DNA of 8,306 nucleotides from JBDSEG01 sp039920165 (GTDB lineage Bacteria; Pseudomonadota; Gammaproteobacteria; Burkholderiales; Burkholderiaceae_C), in contig JBDSEG010000429.1 in NCBI GenBank assembly GCA_039920165.1, positions 1 through 8,306 on the forward strand. Reading direction: 5' to 3'. The notes beneath the pieces were generated by a model. The model saw only the letters and a list, made by a program, of their open reading frames with translations. It was not told the DNA's origin and ran no database searches. The position numbers and the translations under genes are program-made. This document shows, piece by piece, positions 1 to 7,243 of the stretch. How positions within the stretch are numbered: the first letter of the stretch is position 1; each line of letters begins with the position of its first letter.

Positions 1-50
1 GAACCAGCGCGTAAACCGACGCACAAACGGCCGCCGCCCGGCGCTCGCAC

Positions 51-1292
51 TCACGCCGCCACCGTGTCGCCCTTCGGCATCAGCAGGATGAACAGGTTGG
101 CGCAAACGATGGTCGCGGCGAGGAAATAGAAGGTCGCCTGCAGGCCCCAGCGGTCGGCGATGAGTCCGCCGATTAGCGGCGCGACGGAGGCGCCCAGCGA
201 CTGCGCGCCGAACAGGATGCCGATGCTGCTGCCACCCATGTTCCTGGGCGTCGACTCGATGATCCAGGCCTGGATCACCGGCCGGATCGCGTACAGAAAA
301 AAGCCCAGCACCGCGATGAAGGCGACGAAGGCCGGGCTGTGGCCGACGAACGCCATCGCGAGCAGCACGAGCGCGGTCATCGCCATGCTCGCGCTGATCA
401 CGCTGCGCCGACCCAGGCGGTCAGACAGGTGTCCTGCGACCGGCGCCGCCGCGAGGCCCGCGGCCTGCAGCGCGAACATCGCCGCGCCGATCAGAAAGGG
501 CGAATAGTTCAACTCGCGCGCCAGGTACAGCGGCAAGAAGGTTAGCAGCGCCATCTGCGTCATCGAGCGGAACGCGCCGCTGGTGGACAGCAGCACCAGG
601 CTGCGGTTGCGCGCCAGTTGGCGCAGGCCGCGCGCATAGTCGGCGAGCGACTGCGGCGGCGGGTCGCCGGCGTCGACCTTCAACGTGGCTGCGCCCTTGC
701 GGCCCAGGCTCAGCGTGCCGAGAAAGACCAGCAGCACGAGCGAGACGACGAGCCCGGGCAGCACGTTGAGCACGACCACTTCGCGCCAGGTCAGCACCGC
801 CAGCAGCGCGCCGACCACGAGCGGCGCGATCGCATCGCCGGCATTGCCGCCCATGCCGTGCAGCGAGAGCACCAGGCCCTTGCGGTCCGGAAAGCGGCGC
901 GCCAGCGTCGGAATGGCGGTCGGGTGCCACAGGCTGTTGCCGACGCCGACCATCGCGACGCAGCCGAGCAGCATCAGGTAGCTGTGGGTGAAGCTCATCA
1001 GCAGGTACGGGAAGCCGACCCAGAACAGCGAGATCGCCATCAAGAGGCCCTTGCGACCAACCGTATCGACGAGCACCCCGCCAGGGATGTTGGCGACCGC
1101 GCCGGCGATGTACTGGCAGCTCATCACCAGGCCGATCTGGCTGAAACTCAGGCCGAGCTCATTGCCGATGATCGGCAGCAGCAGATAGAAGGTGGCCGGG
1201 TACCAATGCGTCAGCGAGTGGCCGAGCGTGATGAGCCAGACCTCGCGAAACGGATGCACGACGGGCGCGTCGCCGATGGCGCTCTGGGTCAT
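51..1292 (-). CDS. MFS transporter, Fsr-like 12-TM permease or exporter
   Basis: A 413-residue inner-membrane protein of the major facilitator superfamily, full length for a 12-helix member. The cytoplasmic loop 2-3 signature (motif A) is visible as GGVLVDTVGRKG at residues 71-82 and again as AGHLSDRLGRRS at 286-297, marking the two six-helix halves; a hydrophilic loop of about 35 residues (197-231) separates them. HSLTHWYP (25-32), WHPTA (122-126) and SLHGMGGNAGDAIAP (143-157) resemble the fosmidomycin-resistance (Fsr) branch, whose members carry a similar 'HP.A' and 'SL...GGN.G.A..P' block. The substrate is not deducible; family members include drug exporters and organic-acid importers. The ATG at 1292 is preceded by GGAG (1302-1305) with 9-nt spacing, and the gap to the upstream binding-protein gene is only 24 nt, so it is probably the last gene of that operon. 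In this context import of, or export of by-products from, the cluster's substrate is an inference. Confidence 0.9.
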   Translation of the reverse strand: MTQSAIGDAPVVHPFREVWLITLGHSLTHWYPATFYLLLPIIGNELGLSFSQIGLVMSCQYIAGAVANIPGGVLVDTVGRKGLLMAISLFWVGFPYLLMSFTHSYLMLLGCVAMVGVGNSLWHPTAIPTLARRFPDRKGLVLSLHGMGGNAGDAIAPLVVGALLAVLTWREVVVLNVLPGLVVSLVLLVFLGTLSLGRKGAATLKVDAGDPPPQSLADYARGLRQLARNRSLVLLSTSGAFRSMTQMALLTFLPLYLARELNYSPFLIGAAMFALQAAGLAAAPVAGHLSDRLGRRSVISASMAMTALVLLAMAFVGHSPAFVAFIAVLGFFLYAIRPVIQAWIIESTPRNMGGSSIGILFGAQSLGASVAPLIGGLIADRWGLQATFYFLAATIVCANLFILLMPKGDTVAA

Positions 1293-1316
1293 GACGGGCG
1301 ACTCCGGGTCGAGGGC

Positions 1317-2372
1317 TCAGCGGCCGGCCTTCTTCAATACCGTGTCCTCGAAGAGCCGGCTCCACTTCTCGGCCTCGTCGAGCGAGCGGATGGGGTCGGT
1401 GATGACGAGCTTCACGCCCTTCAGCGGCGAGGGAACCTTGGTGTTGGTCGGCACATAGTCGAGGCCGACCATCAAGGGCTGCGCTTCGGTCAGCATGTAC
1501 TCATGGAACAGCAGCGCCGCCGCCGGGTGCGGCGCCTTGCGCGCGACGCCGATCGCGTTCGAGCGCGCGATCGCCGGCTCGATCGCAAACCACTCGACCG
1601 GCGCACCCTTCTTCTTGGCCTGCTCGGGCATGTAGTTGTAGACCGTCAGCGCCATCGGTACTTCGCCCGAGACCACCATATTGGTCAAGAGCGTGTGGCC
1701 GCTGCGCGGGCTGATGCCGTTCTTCGCAACCAGGTCCTGGAAGAATTTGAGGCCCTTCTCGCCGCCACCCATGGCATCGACGACCGAGGCGAACCAGTCC
1801 TGGTTCTTCGACTCGATGCCGAGCTTGCCCTTCCACTTCGGGTCGAGCAGGTCGGCGTAGGTCTTGGGCAGATCTTCCTTCTTGATCAGGCCCGTGTTGT
1901 AGGCCTGGACCCAGACCGACAGCAGCGTCGCCGCCCACTCGCGATGCGGCGGCACCGAGCCGGCGGTCAGGTCGCGGTAGACCGGCGAGTTGACGGCGAG
2001 CAGGATCTTCTCGCGCGACAGCGCCTCCATCTCGGGCGAGCCGAAATGAATCGCATCGACATCGTTGCGATTCGCCGCCGCCTCGGCCAGCGTGCGCTGC
2101 AGGACCTTGTCGGTGCCGGCGCGCCAGACGTTGACCTTGATGCCGTACTTGGCCTCGAACGGCTTGATGATCGTCGGCAGGTCCTTCTCGGCGATCGTCG
2201 TGTACAGCGTGAGCGTGCCTTCCTTCTTAGCCGCGGCGACGATGCGTTCCATCCGGTCCGCACCCTCGTAGGCGGCCAGCGCGCCCGGCGCCTGGGCCTG
2301 TGCCGAGGCACCGGCCACCAGGCCGCCGATGGTGGCCAGCGCGACCGCGGCGCGCAAAAGGACTCGTCTCAT
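1317..2372 (-). CDS. Periplasmic solute-binding protein, COG1840 type (copy 1)
   Basis: A 351-residue extracellular solute-binding protein of the ABC 'Fe3+-type' superfamily (COG1840, class II periplasmic binding fold). Residues 1-26 form a Sec-type signal peptide (MRRVLLRA, a hydrophobic stretch, then ASAQA). Mature landmarks shared with the next two genes are AYEGADR (34-40), AKKEG (48-52), DKVLQR (88-93), SGHTLL (224-229), SGEVPMALTVYNY (235-247) and the C-terminal LDEAEKW (331-337). I chose ATG 2372 because GGGAG (2380-2384) lies 7 nt upstream and a signal peptide follows at once; the longer reading frame to 2441 would run into the upstream gene's coding end. The gap to that gene is 23 nt. 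The superfamily is often annotated as iron-binding, but members also bind organic anions or phosphonates, and the iron-type tyrosine pair is not obvious here (YNY instead). The ligand is unknown. It is the most diverged of the three copies (for example FGSPEMEAL where the others have TNGPE). Confidence 0.88.
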   Translation of the reverse strand: MRRVLLRAAVALATIGGLVAGASAQAQAPGALAAYEGADRMERIVAAAKKEGTLTLYTTIAEKDLPTIIKPFEAKYGIKVNVWRAGTDKVLQRTLAEAAANRNDVDAIHFGSPEMEALSREKILLAVNSPVYRDLTAGSVPPHREWAATLLSVWVQAYNTGLIKKEDLPKTYADLLDPKWKGKLGIESKNQDWFASVVDAMGGGEKGLKFFQDLVAKNGISPRSGHTLLTNMVVSGEVPMALTVYNYMPEQAKKKGAPVEWFAIEPAIARSNAIGVARKAPHPAAALLFHEYMLTEAQPLMVGLDYVPTNTKVPSPLKGVKLVITDPIRSLDEAEKWSRLFEDTVLKKAGR

Positions 2373-2395
2373 GGCAGGGCTCCCGGCACGCTGGC

Positions 2396-3472
2396 TCACT
2401 TGGCGCGGACCGCGAAGATCTCTTCGTACAGCTTGGTCCACTTCTCGTACTCGTCAAGCATCATCCGGGCGTCGACGAATCTCATCGGCGTCTTGCCGAA
2501 CGGCGTCTCGACCTTCACGTTGGTCGGCACGAAGTCGCGCCCAGCCAGGATCTTCTGGCCTTCCTCGCTCAGCTCGTAGTCGAAAAACAGGACCGCGGCA
2601 TGCGGGTTGGGCGCGGCACGCGCCACACCCACGCCGTTCGGCCGCGCGATCGGCATGCCGATCGAGAACCAGTCGATCGGTGCGCCCTTGGCCTTGAGCT
2701 GCTCGGCCTTGTAGTTGTAAACCGTCAGCGCGAACGGAATTTCGCCCGAGACGACGAGCTGCGTGAGCAGCGTGTGGCCCTTGCGCACCGAGATGCCGTT
2801 GGCGGCGACGATGTCCTTGAAGGTCTTGATGCCTTGCGCCTCGCCGAGCTCGCCCACCACGCCGGCGAGCCAGTCCTGGTCCTCGGCTTCGATGCCCAGG
2901 CGGCCCTTCCAGCGCGGATTCGCGAGGTCGGCCCAGGTCTTGGGCAGCTCTTCCTTCTTGACCAGGTTCGTGTTGTAGGCCTGCACGAAAACGTTGAGCC
3001 GCGTGCCGACCCATTCGCCGTGCGGGCGCAGCGCCGCCTTGTTGATATTGGCAAGGTGCGGCGACTTGACCTGCTGGAAGATCTTCTCGCGGTGCAGCGA
3101 TTCGAGCTCCGGGCCGTTCGTCTCGACGATATCGACCGTGTGCCGGTTCGCACGCGCTTCGGTGACGGCGCGCTGCAGCACCTTCTCGGAGCCGGCGCGC
3201 CAGGTGGTGACCTTGACGCCGGGATATTTCTTCTCGAAGCCCGCAACGAGGGCGCCCATATCGTCGCCCTGCGCCGAGGTATAGATCGACAGGTTGCCTT
3301 CCTTTTTGGCGCCGTCGATGAGGCGCTGCACGCGGTCGGCACCCTCGTAGGCGGCGAGTTCGGCCAGGCTACCGCGCGCGGCGGGCTGGGCGAAGGCGGC
3401 CCGCGGCAGGGCCGCCGCGGCGAGCAGGCCGGCCGAGAGGCGGGCGAATTGACGCTTGTTCAGCATGTTCAT
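2396..3472 (-). CDS. Periplasmic solute-binding protein, COG1840 type (copy 2)
   Basis: A 358-residue paralogue of its two neighbours. The N-terminus MNMLNKRQFARLSAGLLAAA followed by ALPRAAFAQ is a signal peptide with a KR-Q-F element and a weakly hydrophobic core, compatible with Tat export (twin KR instead of RR), though Sec is not excluded; cleavage is likely after AFA at residue 28. Shared landmarks: AYEGADR (41-47), AKKEG (55-59), SEKVLQRAVTEARA (95-108), VQAYNTNL (163-170), KGHTLL (231-236), SGEIPFALTVYNY (242-254), LDEYEKW (339-345). The ATG at 3472 comes 2 nt after the TAG stop of the upstream gene, with AAGGAAA (3483-3489) 10 nt upstream inside that gene's last codons, so translation is almost certainly coupled. 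A second in-frame ATG at 3466 is a less well-spaced alternative. No permease or ATPase gene is adjacent; the ligand is unknown. Confidence 0.9.
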   Translation of the reverse strand: MNMLNKRQFARLSAGLLAAAALPRAAFAQPAARGSLAELAAYEGADRVQRLIDGAKKEGNLSIYTSAQGDDMGALVAGFEKKYPGVKVTTWRAGSEKVLQRAVTEARANRHTVDIVETNGPELESLHREKIFQQVKSPHLANINKAALRPHGEWVGTRLNVFVQAYNTNLVKKEELPKTWADLANPRWKGRLGIEAEDQDWLAGVVGELGEAQGIKTFKDIVAANGISVRKGHTLLTQLVVSGEIPFALTVYNYKAEQLKAKGAPIDWFSIGMPIARPNGVGVARAAPNPHAAVLFFDYELSEEGQKILAGRDFVPTNVKVETPFGKTPMRFVDARMMLDEYEKWTKLYEEIFAVRAK

Positions 3473-3474
3473 GA

Positions 3475-4566
3475 CTACTCGGTTTCCTTCTGTACTTTCT
3501 GGCCCTTGAGGAAGAGGTCGGACCACAGCTTGTCCCACTTGTCGGCCTCGTCGAGCGTGATGCCCGGATCGATCATCTCGAACGGGAACTTGTTCAGCGG
3601 CGTATCGACCGATTGATTCGACGGCGCGCGGTTGCGTTCCTTCAGCAGCTGCTGGCCCTCAGGCGACAGCATGAAATCGGCGAACAGCAACGCTGCATAC
3701 GGATTGGCTGAGCGTGCGACGACGCCGATCGCATTCGGCCGGCCGAAGGTGGGTGCGAGCGCTTTCCACTTGACCGGCGCGCCCTTCACCGCGAGGCGTT
3801 CGATATTGTGGTTGTAGATCGTCGCGGCGATCGGAATCTCGCCCGACGACACCAGTTCGCCCATCAGCGTGTGGCCGGTGCGCATCTGCGGCCGGGTCTC
3901 GGCCAGCTTGCGGAAGAAGGCGAGACCTTCCTTCTCGCCCATCGATTTGACGATCGCGGCGAACCAGTCGGTATCGCCGGCCTCGATGCCGATCTTGCCG
4001 GCAAAGCGCGGGTGCAGAAGATCCTGGTAGGTCTTGGGAACGTCGGCTTCCTTGACCAGGTCGGTGTTGTAGCCGATGGTGAAGAAATTGAACCGGTCGG
4101 CGACCCAGTGGCGGTGCTTCGGAAAAGCCGCCGGCGGCAAATCCTTGAAGTGCGGGCTGTGGAACTCGGCCAGCAGCTTCTCGCGATACAGCGCCTCCAT
4201 CTCGGGGCCGTTCGTTTCCAGGATGTCGCACAGAAAGCGACCGGCGCGCGCCTCGGTCACGGCGCGCTGCAGCACCTTCTCGGAGCTCGATCGCCACAGC
4301 AGCGTCTTGACGCCGTATTTCTTTTCGAAGGCCTCGGTAATCGGCCCCGAGTCCTTGGTATTGAGCGAGGTGTAGATGCTGACCTTGCCCTCTTTCTTCG
4401 CGCCCTCGAGGACGCGGGCGTCTCGGTCGGCGCCCTTGTAGAGGTAGATCTCGCGGTTGCGCGCGCTCGTGTCCTGGGCGAAGGCGACCGGCAGCGCCGC
4501 GCCGGCCAGACCGGCGGCGATCAGCTGGCGACGGCGACGGTTGGGCAGATGACCGCAGTTGGGCAT
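3475..4566 (-). CDS. Periplasmic solute-binding protein, COG1840 type (copy 3)
   Basis: A 363-residue paralogue and the first of the three to be transcribed. The N-terminus has NRRRRQLIAAGLAGAALP (9-26) ending in VAFAQ, which looks like a Tat signal (arginine cluster followed by a mildly hydrophobic Ala/Gly-rich core); cleavage is likely after AFA at residue 30. Landmarks: YKGADR (43-48), AKKEG (56-60), SEKVLQRAVTEARA (95-108), IGYNTDL (164-170), GHTL (231-234), SGEIPIAATIYNH (241-253), LDEADKW (338-344). At the presumed ligand-side strand it has IYNH where copies 1 and 2 have VYNY, suggesting a different ligand or affinity. ATG 4566 is chosen because GGAGA (4572-4576) sits 5 nt upstream and the Tat-like signal follows; the open frame to 4638 has no such support. 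A 126-nt gap separates it from the porin. The family is known for solute capture for ABC importers; which solute is unknown. Confidence 0.9.
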   Translation of the reverse strand: MPNCGHLPNRRRRQLIAAGLAGAALPVAFAQDTSARNREIYLYKGADRDARVLEGAKKEGKVSIYTSLNTKDSGPITEAFEKKYGVKTLLWRSSSEKVLQRAVTEARAGRFLCDILETNGPEMEALYREKLLAEFHSPHFKDLPPAAFPKHRHWVADRFNFFTIGYNTDLVKEADVPKTYQDLLHPRFAGKIGIEAGDTDWFAAIVKSMGEKEGLAFFRKLAETRPQMRTGHTLMGELVSSGEIPIAATIYNHNIERLAVKGAPVKWKALAPTFGRPNAIGVVARSANPYAALLFADFMLSPEGQQLLKERNRAPSNQSVDTPLNKFPFEMIDPGITLDEADKWDKLWSDLFLKGQKVQKETE

Positions 4567-4639
4567 GGGCGTCTCCGATGGTGTGGTGCGATGGAACTCT
4601 GGACCACCGATCAACGGCCGGGCGGGTGAACCGTGCACC

Positions 4640-4667
4640 GCGCGTCGATGGCGTTTACCCGACGCGC
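4640..4667 (-). repeat. Hairpin between porin and solute-binding genes
   Basis: Perfect 8-bp inverted repeat (GCGCGTCG and CGACGCGC, 12-nt loop) in the 126-nt gap between the porin stop and the first binding-protein start. It is very GC-rich but no T-run follows in the minus direction, so it does not meet the rule for an intrinsic terminator. It could attenuate read-through, protect the porin mRNA 3' end, or be chance in high-GC DNA. I see no convincing promoter in the rest of the gap. Confidence 0.3.
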
Positions 4668-4692
4668 CGCTCGGGCACGTCGGTATGCGCCA

Positions 4693-5916
4693 TCAGAAGC
4701 TGTGCGAGATGCCGGCCATCAAGTGGCGGCTGTCCTCGCCGGGCGAAGCCGTTCCGAAGTCAGTCGCCGCAAACCGGGCCGCTGCACCGTTGTTGACCTG
4801 GCTCACGGCGCCGAACACGTAAGTGCGCTTGCTCAGGGAGTAAGAGACACCGGCGGTGATCTGGCTGCCTTCAAGACCGGTGGTGGTGCACGCCGCGTTC
4901 AGGCGTTCGCAAGACCCGGCGCCCGACTTGACATAGTGAGCGGCGACGCGGAACAGGCCGAAGCGCCCGTCGTAGCCGATCAGCCAGGCGGTGTTGTCGT
5001 AGTTCTTGAAACGGCCGTTGACGACCGCGCCCTCGTCGTACGACTTGCGGATCACGTCGAATTCGATCGCTTGCCCCTTGGCAAAGCGCCATTCGACCGT
5101 GGCCTGCACGGCCTTGTCCTTGGACGTGACGCCGTTGTTGGCCGCACCGGTATTGCGCATCGACGATGTGGCGGTATTGAAGGAGCCACCGAACCAGTTG
5201 TCATGCTGCTCGTATGCCAGCGCGGCGTAGAAGGGGCCGCCTTCCCATTTCACGCCCATCGAATAGGTCTTCGCGGCCCCAGCGCTGGGCGTGGCCGAAA
5301 GGTTTTCCTGGGTGGCCACCTGCAGCCCGGCCTCGAAACCGCCGAACTTCGGCGAGTCATAGCGGATCGAATTGGCACGTCGCTCGTGGAAGCGCGAGGC
5401 GCTGTTGGTACCGAAGCCGACCTTGCGCAAGACATTGCTCGACGACAGCGGCGTGCCGCTGCTGATGCCCAGGATGCCCAGCGTATCGCCATATTCCTTG
5501 AATACCGTGTCCATCAAGCCGAGACGCACGGTACCGAATTTCTCGTTGACCAAACCGACGAAGGTATCGCGATTCCAGAATGCGGTCGAGCTACCAGCCG
5601 TGCCGTTATCCACCGACACGACGCTCTCCAGTTGGAAGATGGCCTTCAAGCCGCCGCCCATATCCTCGGTGCCGCGAAAGCCGATACGTGAATTGCCGGC
5701 CGACATTCCTTTGATCGTCGGCACACCCTTCACACCGGTGGCCGGCGATGCCAGCGTGGAAACCGGCGTTCCGACCGGGCTGGGGCTGGATCCCGATTCC
5801 TCTTCGATATAGGGGTACAGCTTGCCGTACACAGTCACGCTGCTCTGGGCGTGCGCCAGCGGTGCGACAGCGGCAGCGCCAAGGGCGATGGCGAGGGGAA
5901 GCTTTTTGAAATGCAT
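4693..5916 (-). CDS. Outer-membrane general porin, Burkholderiales type
   Basis: A 407-residue trimeric 16-strand porin of the Gram-negative general-diffusion family (Porin_4/OmpC-like). A Sec signal peptide covers residues 1-23 (MHFKKLPLAIALG...AHA, then QSS). The mature protein opens with the first strand SVTVYGKLYPYIE (26-38), followed by a Ser/Pro/Thr/Gly-rich stretch (about 41-72), then GNSRIGFRGTEDMGGGLKAI (74-93), WNRDTFVGL (114-122) and FGTVRLGLMDT (127-137), all hallmarks of Burkholderiales porins. It ends HLMAGISHSF with the C-terminal Phe recognised by the BAM assembly machinery. Two Cys at 336 and 343 lie in a probable external loop and could form a disulfide. ATG 5916 has GGAGA (5924-5928) 7 nt upstream. 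Placed between catabolic cupins and binding proteins, it probably admits the cluster's substrate across the outer membrane; its selectivity is not readable. Confidence 0.95.
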   Translation of the reverse strand: MHFKKLPLAIALGAAAVAPLAHAQSSVTVYGKLYPYIEEESGSSPSPVGTPVSTLASPATGVKGVPTIKGMSAGNSRIGFRGTEDMGGGLKAIFQLESVVSVDNGTAGSSTAFWNRDTFVGLVNEKFGTVRLGLMDTVFKEYGDTLGILGISSGTPLSSSNVLRKVGFGTNSASRFHERRANSIRYDSPKFGGFEAGLQVATQENLSATPSAGAAKTYSMGVKWEGGPFYAALAYEQHDNWFGGSFNTATSSMRNTGAANNGVTSKDKAVQATVEWRFAKGQAIEFDVIRKSYDEGAVVNGRFKNYDNTAWLIGYDGRFGLFRVAAHYVKSGAGSCERLNAACTTTGLEGSQITAGVSYSLSKRTYVFGAVSQVNNGAAARFAATDFGTASPGEDSRHLMAGISHSF

Positions 5917-5972
5917 TGGGTTATCTCCGGGGCGTGGTCAGGTTCGGGGGAGGAGGCGCGTTCGCGGTTACT

Positions 5973-5991
5973 GGTTCTTCTATGTGGAACC
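5973..5991. repeat. Short dyad in porin leader, possible operator
   Basis: GGTTC and GAACC flank a 9-nt centre, a 5-9-5 inverted repeat in the untranslated leader of the porin about 55-75 nt upstream of its ATG. Five-base arms arise often by chance, and no known regulator site is matched. Listed only as a candidate regulatory element. Confidence 0.15.
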
Positions 5992-6014
5992 TCGGTCCGC
6001 CTTTAAGAACGATT

Positions 6015-6038
6015 GCAGGCACCTTACGAAGTGCCCGC
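6015..6038 (-). repeat. Inverted repeat after cupin stop: terminator or operator
   Basis: A 24-nt palindrome just downstream of the double-cupin stop. On the minus strand it reads GCGGGCACTT, loop CGTA, AGGTGCCTGC: ten consecutive pairs including two G-T wobbles. The following AATCGTTCTT is only moderately T-rich, so it is at best a weak intrinsic terminator for the cupin transcript. It also covers the -10 and part of the spacer of the proposed porin promoter (6021-6049), so it could instead be an operator. The two roles are not exclusive. Confidence 0.4.
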
Positions 6039-6049
6039 GATGCTGTCAA
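6021..6049 (-). promoter_or_regulatory. Putative sigma-70 promoter for porin operon
   Basis: On the minus strand a perfect -35 hexamer TTGACA (6049-6044) is followed after exactly 17 nt by TAAGGT (6026-6021), a weak -10 that keeps the key TA...T positions. The predicted start is near 6014, giving a porin leader of about 98 nt. The TGA inside TTGACA is the stop codon of the double cupin, so the promoter begins within the upstream gene. The perfect -35 and ideal spacing support it; the poor -10 suggests activation or weak basal output. Confidence 0.5.
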
Positions 6050-7209
6050 TTCGTGTCAGCCCCGAAGTGCGCTTTTCGAGACACCCGCGGCTGCGGAAGA
6101 TCGGCGAGTTCGGCCCGATACGCCTCATCCATGCGCGATTCGAGTCCGACCGCGGCCAGCGCCTGCGCGAAGCCGCTGCGCACCTGCGGCGACTCGTCCG
6201 CATAGTCGATCTGGTCGCCACCGATGCGCCGGCTGATCCAGGCCTTGGGAACGCCCTGCGCATTGCGGATCGCCACCCCCTCGGCCTTGAAGGCGAGGTA
6301 GCGCGCTGGCGTGGTGCCGGTATTGAAATGCTGGTGGAACCACATGTTGGGCGGCACGATCATCGAGCCCTCTTCCCAGTCGTAGCGCTGCGGCTCTTCG
6401 CCTTCGGGCGCCATCAGGCTGAAGCCCTGGCCGCTCAGCACGATCACGTGCGCGCCGGGACCGTGCGCATGTGCCTTCTTGTAGGTGCCGACCGGGAATT
6501 GCGAGATGTGGCTGTTCATGCTGCCCTTGGCCATCGAGAAGCGGATGTGGCCGCCCCCGGCGCCGCGCTCCTTGGCCGCGATCAGGGGCAGGTTGATCGC
6601 ATCGGCGACAAAATTGGTATCGAGCAGCAGGCCCTTCTGCTCGCCGCCGTTGGCGAAATAATTGCTCTCGCCGGCGAAGCGGTTCTCGAAATCGTATTTC
6701 GTACCGAAGACGAAGCCGGTATCGCCGAAGGCGTTGATGATGACCGGCGCGTTGGTGACCGAGACGAAACGCGCGGCATCCTTGCCCGAGCCGTTGAAAT
6801 GCTGGTGCGTGGTATTGAGTGGAATGGCGAAGATCGCGCCCGCCTTCCACTCGAAGCTGACCTTCGCGCCCGCGTCGTTCTGCACCGTCGTCGAGCCGCG
6901 GCCGTCGAGGATATAGATCATCTCCTCGTAGAGCTGGCGTTGCGGCGCGAGCTGCTGGCCGGGCGCGATCTCGCACACATAGCAGTCGTTCGAGGTGCGC
7001 GAGGCATCGTGGTTCAGGTACACGCCGCGCCCGCCGCGCCGCGCCCAGGGCTTGAGATCGACGGTGTGCAGGTTGCGCACATACATCGCGTCGATGATCT
7101 CGAGGCCTTCCTCGGCGATCCAGCGCGTATAGGGCGTGGCCTTCTCGGTGGCGAACTTGCTGGCGATCGCCTCGGAGACGAGGGCGGACGGTGGGGTGGG
7201 TGCGTTCAT
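6046..7209 (-). CDS. Double-cupin protein, putative dioxygenase-like enzyme
   Basis: A 387-residue bicupin with no signal peptide, so cytoplasmic. The first core (about 72-155) has PQRQLYEEMIYILDGRG (89-105) and AIPLNTTHQHFN (128-139): the second-motif His (H135) is present, but the HxH of motif 1 is Q90-R91-Q92, with E95/E96 retained. The second core (about 230-315) has AHAHGPGAHVIVLSGQG (246-262) and IVPPNMWFHQHFN (284-296): H247, H249 and H292 are present and the usual Glu position is H254, a potential four-His site. The architecture resembles gentisate, salicylate and 1-hydroxy-2-naphthoate dioxygenases, but those bind iron in the N-terminal cupin, so a specific name is not justified. I chose ATG 7209; it lacks a clear ribosome site, and an in-frame TTG at 7236 is possible but also unsupported. 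It lies 34 nt after the upstream cupin stop, probably in one operon. A substrate-oxidising enzyme is likely; the substrate is unknown. Confidence 0.85.
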   Translation of the reverse strand: MNAPTPPSALVSEAIASKFATEKATPYTRWIAEEGLEIIDAMYVRNLHTVDLKPWARRGGRGVYLNHDASRTSNDCYVCEIAPGQQLAPQRQLYEEMIYILDGRGSTTVQNDAGAKVSFEWKAGAIFAIPLNTTHQHFNGSGKDAARFVSVTNAPVIINAFGDTGFVFGTKYDFENRFAGESNYFANGGEQKGLLLDTNFVADAINLPLIAAKERGAGGGHIRFSMAKGSMNSHISQFPVGTYKKAHAHGPGAHVIVLSGQGFSLMAPEGEEPQRYDWEEGSMIVPPNMWFHQHFNTGTTPARYLAFKAEGVAIRNAQGVPKAWISRRIGGDQIDYADESPQVRSGFAQALAAVGLESRMDEAYRAELADLPQPRVSRKAHFGADTN

Positions 7210-7243
7210 GGCTTGCAGGCTCGGGGTCGAGGTCAAGGTCAGT

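Noticed and set aside
1..50. Possible gene end or terminator left of the MFS gene
   Set aside because: Fifty bases with no convincing hairpin, T-run or coding signal; too short to call.
618..2579. 653-residue open frame on the plus strand
   Set aside because: It lies opposite the MFS gene and the first binding-protein gene, has Arg/Asp/Glu/His-rich low-complexity composition typical of antisense frames in high-GC DNA, and has no recognisable domain.
2300..3616. 438-residue open frame on the plus strand
   Set aside because: Antisense to the second binding-protein gene, in the same relative frame as the other shadows, with repeated DRxxxR/HRD-like composition and no domain. The three paralogous genes give similar antisense proteins, which explains the apparent similarity between shadow frames.
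1317..4566. Naming the binding proteins as iron transporters (fbpA/afuA/futA)
   Set aside because: The superfamily label does not prove iron binding. The tyrosine pair typical of ferric-binding members is not evident and no iron-uptake context is present.
4567..4638. Longer N-terminus for the third binding protein (start at 4638)
   Set aside because: The extra 24 residues precede a clear signal peptide and would bury it; ATG 4566 has GGAGA at the right distance.
4640..4667. Intrinsic terminator after the porin
   Set aside because: The hairpin is sound but no T-run follows, so I kept it only as a hairpin repeat.
4633..5691. 352-residue open frame on the plus strand
   Set aside because: Opposite the porin, which is unambiguous from its signal peptide, strand motifs and terminal Phe.
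6046..7209. Calling the double cupin gentisate 1,2-dioxygenase
   Set aside because: The N-terminal core lacks the HxH that binds iron in that enzyme, and no maleylpyruvate isomerase or fumarylpyruvate hydrolase gene is in the window.
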